From Actinidia chinensis (taxonomy: Eukaryota; Streptophyta; Magnoliopsida; Ericales; Actinidiaceae), in NCBI GenBank assembly GCA_009663005.1, contig VIGQ01002338.1, forward strand, positions 1 to 12,325: DNA of 12,325 bases, in the 5' to 3' direction. The notes beneath the pieces were generated by a model. The model did not search any database, was not told the origin of the DNA, and saw only the letters and a list, made by a program, of their open reading frames with translations. The position numbers and the translations under genes are program-made. Shown one piece after another: positions 8,160 through 12,325 of this stretch; within the stretch, counting starts at the first letter, position 1; the number at the start of each line of letters is the position of its first letter.

Positions 8160-8340
8160 CCATGGTGCTGTTTGGAAAGAGAGAGAGTATTGTGACTGTT
8201 ATATTGGTGTTGGGGGAGAGGGGGTTCAACAGGCAGGGTTGGCGTGTGAAAGAGGAGTGACTGTGAGGGTAGAGAGTTGGTTTGAGAGAGAGGATCGCAG
8301 TAATTGGACCGTGGTTTAAAGTAAACTTAATTTTCAACCA
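8160..8340 (-). promoter_or_regulatory. leader-like CT-rich tract upstream of the HMG-box relic
   Basis: On the minus strand this reads CCTCTCTCTCAAACC, CCCTCACAGTCACTCC and ACTCTCTCTCTTTCC before a CACCATGG, which resembles a plant 5' untranslated leader with pyrimidine patches. It stands upstream of the intron-like and exon-like segments on the same strand. The sequence beyond it (8340-8520) contains AACGG on the minus strand (8403-8399, within ATATAACGGCTCAG), the core of the mitosis-specific MSA element; three-HMG-box genes are reported to be expressed in dividing cells. A single core match is weak evidence. Confidence 0.35.
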
Positions 8341-8540
8341 ATGGATCCAAAAATGATGTTTTTTGGGCGGAAATCAATAATTGAAGGTGACATCTGAGCC
8401 GTTATATCAACACAAATGTATTTAAGAAACCGTCAGATAGCGAGAGAATATATTTGAGATTCAAATGTAGTTTGTGATTGTTATAATACAGGCTCGTATT
8501 TCCCTTGCCACACGGCACTACGCAAAAAAAAAAAAAAAAA
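8238..8540 (-). repeat. promoter/leader-like segment, copy 2 of a direct repeat, with A17 end
   Basis: This is the second, longer copy of the segment at 5957-6211, in the same orientation and 2.3 kb away. The most conserved parts are AGGTGA.AT with CGTT downstream and AACCGTCAGATAGCGAG near 8430. It ends GGCACTACGC followed by 17 A residues at 8524-8540. About 48 bases near 8295-8342 are missing from copy 1. Because the gene relic lies between the copies, they could mark a tandem duplication or the two ends of a captured block. Confidence 0.55.
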
Positions 8541-9190
8541 TTAAAAAAAATTCAATTAATTTGAGGATATCCTACATTGTAGTAAACACATAAAAATAAA
8601 AATAAAAATAAAAAATAAACATAATCACAATAAGGTAAACCGCACAAGTAACGATTTCTTTCTCAGAAAACTACTAATAGAAGTTAAAACTAATATAAAA
8701 GAGCTGCTTTTTTTTTTTTTCCCTCGACCAACGGGCCCACCCTCATTGATGTGACATTTGTTTTTAAATACTTTCAACTTTTACACCGGGCTCAATTCCC
8801 TTCTTAAATGATAATTTTGCCATTCAATTTTTTTTTTCTTCTTTTTTTAATACCCGCTTTATTATTCTTTTTTTTTTTCCTTTTTACTTTCACTTCTTAA
8901 TTTTTATATTAAAAAAATTATGATAACTTTTTATAACCCTTTATTTTTTTCTTATAAGCTCATTGCTTTCTTGGTTTTTTTTTCTTTTTACTACTTTCCT
9001 TTCAAATTTTTATATAAAATATTATTATAAATTTATAACCTTTTTTACTCTCACCTTATAACTTTTATATTTACCCTCAATTTCTATTCTTTCCTTAAAA
9101 ATTTTATAACTAATCAATCACCATCGAATTTTTAAAAAAAAATTTATTAAATTTTTGAACCATATTTTTTTTTCTTTCGTTTATAAAAAA
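8541..9190. other. AT-rich intergenic DNA with homopolymers
   Basis: Long T and A runs dominate. An AAATAA-type microsatellite lies at about 8590-8617. A short balanced patch around 8735-8800 (CCAACGGGCCCACCCTC) has no recognisable identity. No exon or RNA gene was found. Confidence 0.7.
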
Positions 9191-9212
9191 ATATAGGGGA
9201 ACTACCTTTACT

Positions 9213-9404
9213 CCCCTGTGGTTGACCCCAAAACATATAACCCCTTTGTGGTTTAAAGTGAACAGATTGACCTCCAAGTTTTGTTTGAAACTTGTTAGGC
9301 ACATAACCTCCCATTGGTAAAAAATGGCACATAACCCCCCCTGTTGTTTGAAAAAAACACATATCCCCTTCTGTGCTTTGAATGTTCACTGGGCCAATCC
9401 TGCC
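9213..9404 (+). repeat. array of six degenerate units CCCCTGTGGTTT..CACATAA
   Basis: Unit starts are at 9213, 9241, 9271, 9307, 9335 and 9365, so spacings are 28, 30, 36, 28 and 30. Each unit opens with a C-run or CCTCC block, continues with a TGTGGTTTGAA-like middle and usually closes with ACATATAA or CACATAA. Some units are strongly changed (CCTCCAAGTTTTGTTTGAAA). A 93-codon minus frame runs through the array but is a by-product of it. Such motifs are common in plant intergenic DNA and I cannot tie them to a named element. Confidence 0.65.
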
Positions 9405-9483
9405 AAAAGTCAAAATTTTTGGGGTCAAATTGACAAATTAAAAAATTTTTGAAGACAAAAATGACCATAACCGAAACTTAAAA

Positions 9484-9652
9484 GGGTCTCAAAATGTAAT
9501 TTACAACAATTACAACAGCAACTCTAGAGACCAATCTGTCAATTATTAGTAATTCTAAAGGATCAAACTATAATAATTCAGAAACTATATGACCAACTGT
9601 AATTATCAAAAAGTCTAGGACTGAAATTATAATTTACAGAAACTTTATTGGG
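9484..9652 (+). repeat. array of five degenerate units GGACCAAACTGTAATTA
   Basis: Unit starts are GGGTCTCAAAATGTAATT (9484), GAGACCAATCTGTCAATTA (9527), GGATCAAACTATAATAATT (9560), TGACCAACTGTAATTATC (9590) and GGACTGAAATTATAATTTAC (9618). Several are followed by CAGAAACT or a TCTA block. Spacings shrink from 43 to 33, 30 and 28. The array starts 80 bases after the C-run array, so the two may be parts of one element. Confidence 0.6.
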
Positions 9653-9889
9653 AGTAGAGGCAATGAAAAAAAGTTGGTGGTCACACCCCTTACTGTTCAC
9701 GCTGACCTTTATTATTATATATATATATTATTATATGTATTATATAATGTATATATATTTGTCAATCAATTTGCACAACTTTCAATTTTTTTTATTAATT
9801 TGTATGAGATAACAAAAAGTGATACACATGACATAAAAAAAAATCTAGTTGTCATAAAGTGGCCTCACAACCTTGCTTTGTTGCATCAG
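9653..9889. other. AT-rich DNA with TA-rich microsatellite
   Basis: An irregular TA/TAT tract lies at about 9711-9766. The 115-codon plus frame running from 9674 to 10021 starts in repeat DNA, passes through this tract as a Tyr/Ile-rich stretch and shows no family motif, so it is not annotated as a gene. Confidence 0.6.
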
Positions 9890-10020
9890 GCTCTCTCAGG
9901 CCTTCAGGGCGAATCACGGGCACTAAAATTGGGCTCAGGCTCGACCTATATTATTCTTGACTTGAGTCAAACAAGAGCTTTACGGGTCATGAATCGACCG
10001 CGCGGACCGCGAACTTTTTG
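9890..10020. other. GC-richer island, probable transposon relic
   Basis: GGGCTCAGGCTCGACC, followed by CTTGAGTCAAACAAGAGC and CGACCGCGCGGACCGCG, resembles decayed versions of plant intergenic repeats built on GGCTCGGGC/GGCCCGACC phrases. Many CpG positions appear as TpG or CpA, as expected for an old methylated element. No protein domain is readable. Confidence 0.35.
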
Positions 10021-10617
10021 ATGTACCTTAATCAGGTCGTTCTAATAATAGAAGCATTGTGCATAGATCCTTTTGACTTAGTTGCGTCTCAATGACAAGT
10101 ATATCCTATCAAATATGATAATGTCTCTTCTCGGATTGGTCCCCACTAAAAAAACCCTTCAATGAATCTCTGTGTCACCAAAAAAAGGAAGACAATTACA
10201 CATTATCTCCCTTGGTTTCGCTTGCGAAAAATCGAACCTCCTTTGGAAAAATTTTATATGTATAGTTACATTTTTAGGATCAGTATCAATTTTGCATAAT
10301 ACTTTTTCAGATATTGGTATCTTATTTAGTTTTTAACGAGAGTAGTCTTCAATAAATTAAAAAAATAGTCTACTATTTTTCAAAAATTATTTTTTTCACT
10401 TTGTTATACGTGTCTTCTTGGTATGAGAATTAAATGAAGGGTTTGTCCATAAGAGCCTTGACAAGACCAAAGAGGGTTTCAGAGCCTGGTCTTCCACAAA
10501 CCAATCTGGGTTCATCTCACGTAATTGTTCTAGGGCATACTTGTATACTTATCTTCATATTTTACCATCTTAATTTATACTTATTAAATTAGTATTTATG
10601 AATACACCACATTAGAT
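10021..10617. other. intergenic DNA with a reverse-oriented array fragment
   Basis: Around 10190-10245 the minus strand reads AAAGGAGGTTCGATTTTTCG, then CCAAGGGAGATAATGTGTAA, that is two units of the GGGAGGT..GTGTAATTTT class seen in the other arrays, here in the opposite orientation to the copies at 4096 and 11140. The rest is AT-rich with no recognised gene or RNA. Confidence 0.45.
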
Positions 10618-10771
10618 AATAAATAAAAAATAGTTAATGAAAAGCATAGTACTTTAGTTAAAAGAGATGACAAGCATAATAAATAAAAAAAGTAAAAGAT
10701 GATGACAAGCATAGTATTTTGTAAAAGAGATGACAAGCATATAAATAAAAAATAGTTAAAAGAGATGACAT
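10618..10771. repeat. tandem repeat, about 60-bp unit, 2.5 copies
   Basis: Units start at 10618, 10678 and 10740/10741. Each begins AATAAATAAAAAA and ends AGAGATGACAAGCAT (the third is truncated at AGAGATGACAT). The internal phrase AAGCATAGTA.TTT is shared by the first two units. The arrangement suggests recent local duplication next to the right copy of the dispersed repeat. Confidence 0.8.
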
Positions 10772-10853
10772 AAATTCGGGTTCATTTTTTTTTTTTTTTT
10801 GTACTTTTAGGGGCTTTTAAATCTAAAGGTCCTTCAAAATAGTAAAGGAATGA

Positions 10854-11301
10854 ACAGTGAATCAAATTCTAATAGAGAACTGAAAAAGGTCACTCTTCAT
10901 AGCATTGCCATTTTTATTTTCGAATTTTTATTTGATCAAATTAAATTCTTGATCCTCCGTAAGTTTTCATTTATATATCTTGACGTAAACAAATAGTTTT
11001 TGTAAAAATATTGAGAAAACGGAATAACGAATTATGACTATTTTAAAAGCTCTAATTTCCACAATTAAAACTTCTATCCAAGCAAAATTTAGGAAAATAC
11101 AAAAATCAGGTGAAGAGGGTTGAATTTTCAAACACCTTTAGAGAGTGAGGTCAGTGTAAATATCAGGACCACAGGGAGGGTCTGCTTATGAGAAACCTCA
11201 CAGAGGTAGGTAAACTTGCCCTTCAATTTGAACTCTTTTTCAAATAAAAGATCAAAAAAAGTAAAAAAAATGGTTAAACAAACAAATTTCCTATTAGGCT
11301 T
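10854..11301 (+). repeat. dispersed direct repeat, right copy
   Basis: This is the counterpart of 3691-4236 in the same orientation, lacking the T-rich insertion. Its array portion (11149-11220) is better preserved than in the left copy: CAGTGTAAATATCAGGACCA, then GGGAGGGTCTGCTTATGAG, then AAACCTCACAGAGGTAGG. That gives successive units of about 33 bases. There is no coding capacity. Copies like this may be non-autonomous transposable elements; terminal repeats and target duplications are not clear by eye. Confidence 0.65.
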
Positions 11302-11640
11302 AAAGCGGAGCTAAAAAATATTTTAGTGAAGTCAAACTCGGTAAAAATATTTTTGGGCGGGGGTCCAATTATATTTAATAAATATATTCTATGAGTAATT
11401 CTGATTTTTTTGTGAGATCAATTATATAATAGTAAATTAATGTAAGAACTAATAATATATTTTCTATTAAAAAGGATCAATTGACTCCACTTATTTTATG
11501 TCCTCAATCCTCTCATTATTCTATTTAGTGTTTATTCTTCTTTTTCGCATCAATATTTTTTCTCTTGCGGAAACTAACCTTCAAAGATTCGTTAAAAATA
11601 TCAAATCATGAAATGTATGTGAACTGATGTACTAAGAATC
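11302..11640. other. AT-rich intergenic DNA
   Basis: No gene is visible. TTTTTGGGCGGGGGTCCAATTATA at about 11350 is one isolated phrase in the style of the decayed arrays. The remainder has no structure I can identify. Confidence 0.6.
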
Positions 11641-12325
11641 CCACTCCTCTACAAACTCCTGTCCACCTTTTCTCAATCTCACTCATCTCGCAGTTCGTGA
11701 TCCTCCAAAGTTTTTGTTTGGTAAAGTGGTTTCAAGCATTTAAAGATCAAAATGATATGTTAAGTATCAAAAAATAACTCATTTTATGTTAATAACCAAA
11801 ATGAAGTCGTCTTTGTCCCTTTTTATGTGTACACATCATATTTTGTATATGTTACATTTTAAAGACTGCTTCACCAAACAAAAACTTGATCAAATCAACT
11901 CCTCTACAAACAGTCCACCTCTCTCTCTGCCTCTCCTCTCTCTCTCCTCCTGTCACATTTTCTCTCTAATCATTTGTCCACCTTTTTCTCTCTCTGTCCA
12001 CCTCATTAATATTGCCAAAACTCCCCTATCCACCTTTTTCTCTCTAATATTGTCCCCACCCTCTCTCTCTCAAACTCATTTCCACCTTTTTCTCTCTAAT
12101 ATTTGTCCACCTTTTCCTGTCTCTCTAAACTCCTATCCCACATTTCTCTTTAATCTTTTGTCACCTCTCTCTCTAATTCCCCTGTCCACCTTTTCTCTCT
12201 AACTCTTTCCATCCTCTCTCTCTCTCTAAACTCTAATTCTAACTGCCTGTCCCACTTTTTTTTTGCTTAAAACGCTTTGTCTAGGCCGTTTCTCTCTATA
12301 ACTGGCTTGTCCACCTCCGCCGTCT
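11641..12325 (+). repeat. strand-asymmetric CT-rich array on TGTCCACCTTTTTCTCTCTAA
   Basis: The core (T)GTCCACC or a close variant recurs at about 11660, 11913, 11975, 11995, 12028, 12079, 12114, 12183, 12248 and 12308. It is often followed by TTTTTCTCTCTAAT and preceded by AACTCC. CACTCCTCTACAAAC near 11642 is repeated as CAACTCCTCTACAAAC near 11896. The plus strand is nearly pure pyrimidine with A from about 11910 to 12240. The 138-codon frame at 11786-12202 is a Leu/Ser/Pro-rich by-product. The array reaches the window edge; it could be a minisatellite or an expanded leader of a gene lying beyond it. Confidence 0.65.

Noticed and set aside
7996..8337. 113-codon minus-strand open frame
   Set aside because: It spans the leader-like and intron-like DNA. 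The composition shifts along the frame and no protein family is recognisable.
8363..8371. TTGGGCGGAAA as an E2F site
   Set aside because: Neither strand fits the plant consensus WTTSSCSS exactly, so it is not called.
9147..9428. 93-codon minus-strand open frame
   Set aside because: It is produced by the degenerate C-run array. The repeated GG..Q residues follow the DNA units, not a protein repeat.
9213..9652. CRISPR-like array
   Set aside because: The units are degenerate, there are no distinct spacers between identical repeats, and the context is clearly plant nuclear DNA.
9674..10021. 115-codon plus-strand open frame
   Set aside because: It starts in repeat DNA, runs through a TA tract and a decayed GC-rich island, and has no recognisable motif.
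3691..11301. A single 7.6-kb LTR retrotransposon with the direct repeats as LTRs
   Set aside because: No gag-pol coding relic, primer-binding site or polypurine tract is visible between the copies, and TG..CA ends are not clear. Two separate insertions fit better.
11786..12202. 138-codon plus-strand open frame
   Set aside because: It is a Leu/Ser/Pro-rich reading of the CT-rich array, with no domain or splice context.

Overview
The window looks like nuclear intergenic DNA of a flowering plant. It is strongly AT-rich, full of A and T homopolymers and AT microsatellites, and carries pyrimidine-rich leader-like tracts, intron-like stretches and many decayed dispersed repeats. I find no intact protein-coding gene, no tRNA or rRNA, and no CRISPR array or prokaryotic operon. 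Most open frames above 60 codons are chance readings through repeats or low-complexity DNA. The species cannot be named from this sequence.

Layout: 1-1300 is AT-rich DNA with a possible decayed MITE. 1300-1860 is a more balanced island whose several overlapping open frames read like protein, unidentified. 1861-2730 holds a long G-tract (2119-2152) and a partial copy of a dispersed repeat. 2690-2900 resembles a plant core promoter (TATA box, inverted pair of TGACGTG sites, CT-rich leader) with no gene behind it. 3370-3480 is a possible tRNA-derived SINE remnant. 3691-4236 and 10854-11301 are two diverged direct copies of one repeat. 4773-5034 is bounded by a perfect 11-bp inverted repeat.

The only recognisable gene relic lies on the minus strand in the segment 6300-8340. 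At 6809-6926 is an exon end encoding the acidic/lysine-rich linker typical of plant proteins with three HMG boxes (HMGB6/HMGB13 type). It carries one single-base frameshift and one in-frame stop, but keeps a splice donor, so it looks like an unprocessed pseudogene fragment. Upstream on the same strand are intron-like DNA and a leader/promoter-like segment (8160-8540). A diverged second copy of the leader/promoter part (5957-6211) lies on the other side of the gene fragment in the same orientation, and both copies end in a long A-run.

The most pervasive unexplained pattern is a set of degenerate arrays of roughly 30-bp units (motifs such as CCCCTGTGGTTT or its complement, or GGACCAAACTGTAATTA) at about 2219, 4096, 6412, 7421, 9213, 9484, 10190 and 11140. 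The right end (11641-12325) is a strand-asymmetric CT-rich array built on TGTCCACCTTTTTCTCTCTAA and runs off the window.
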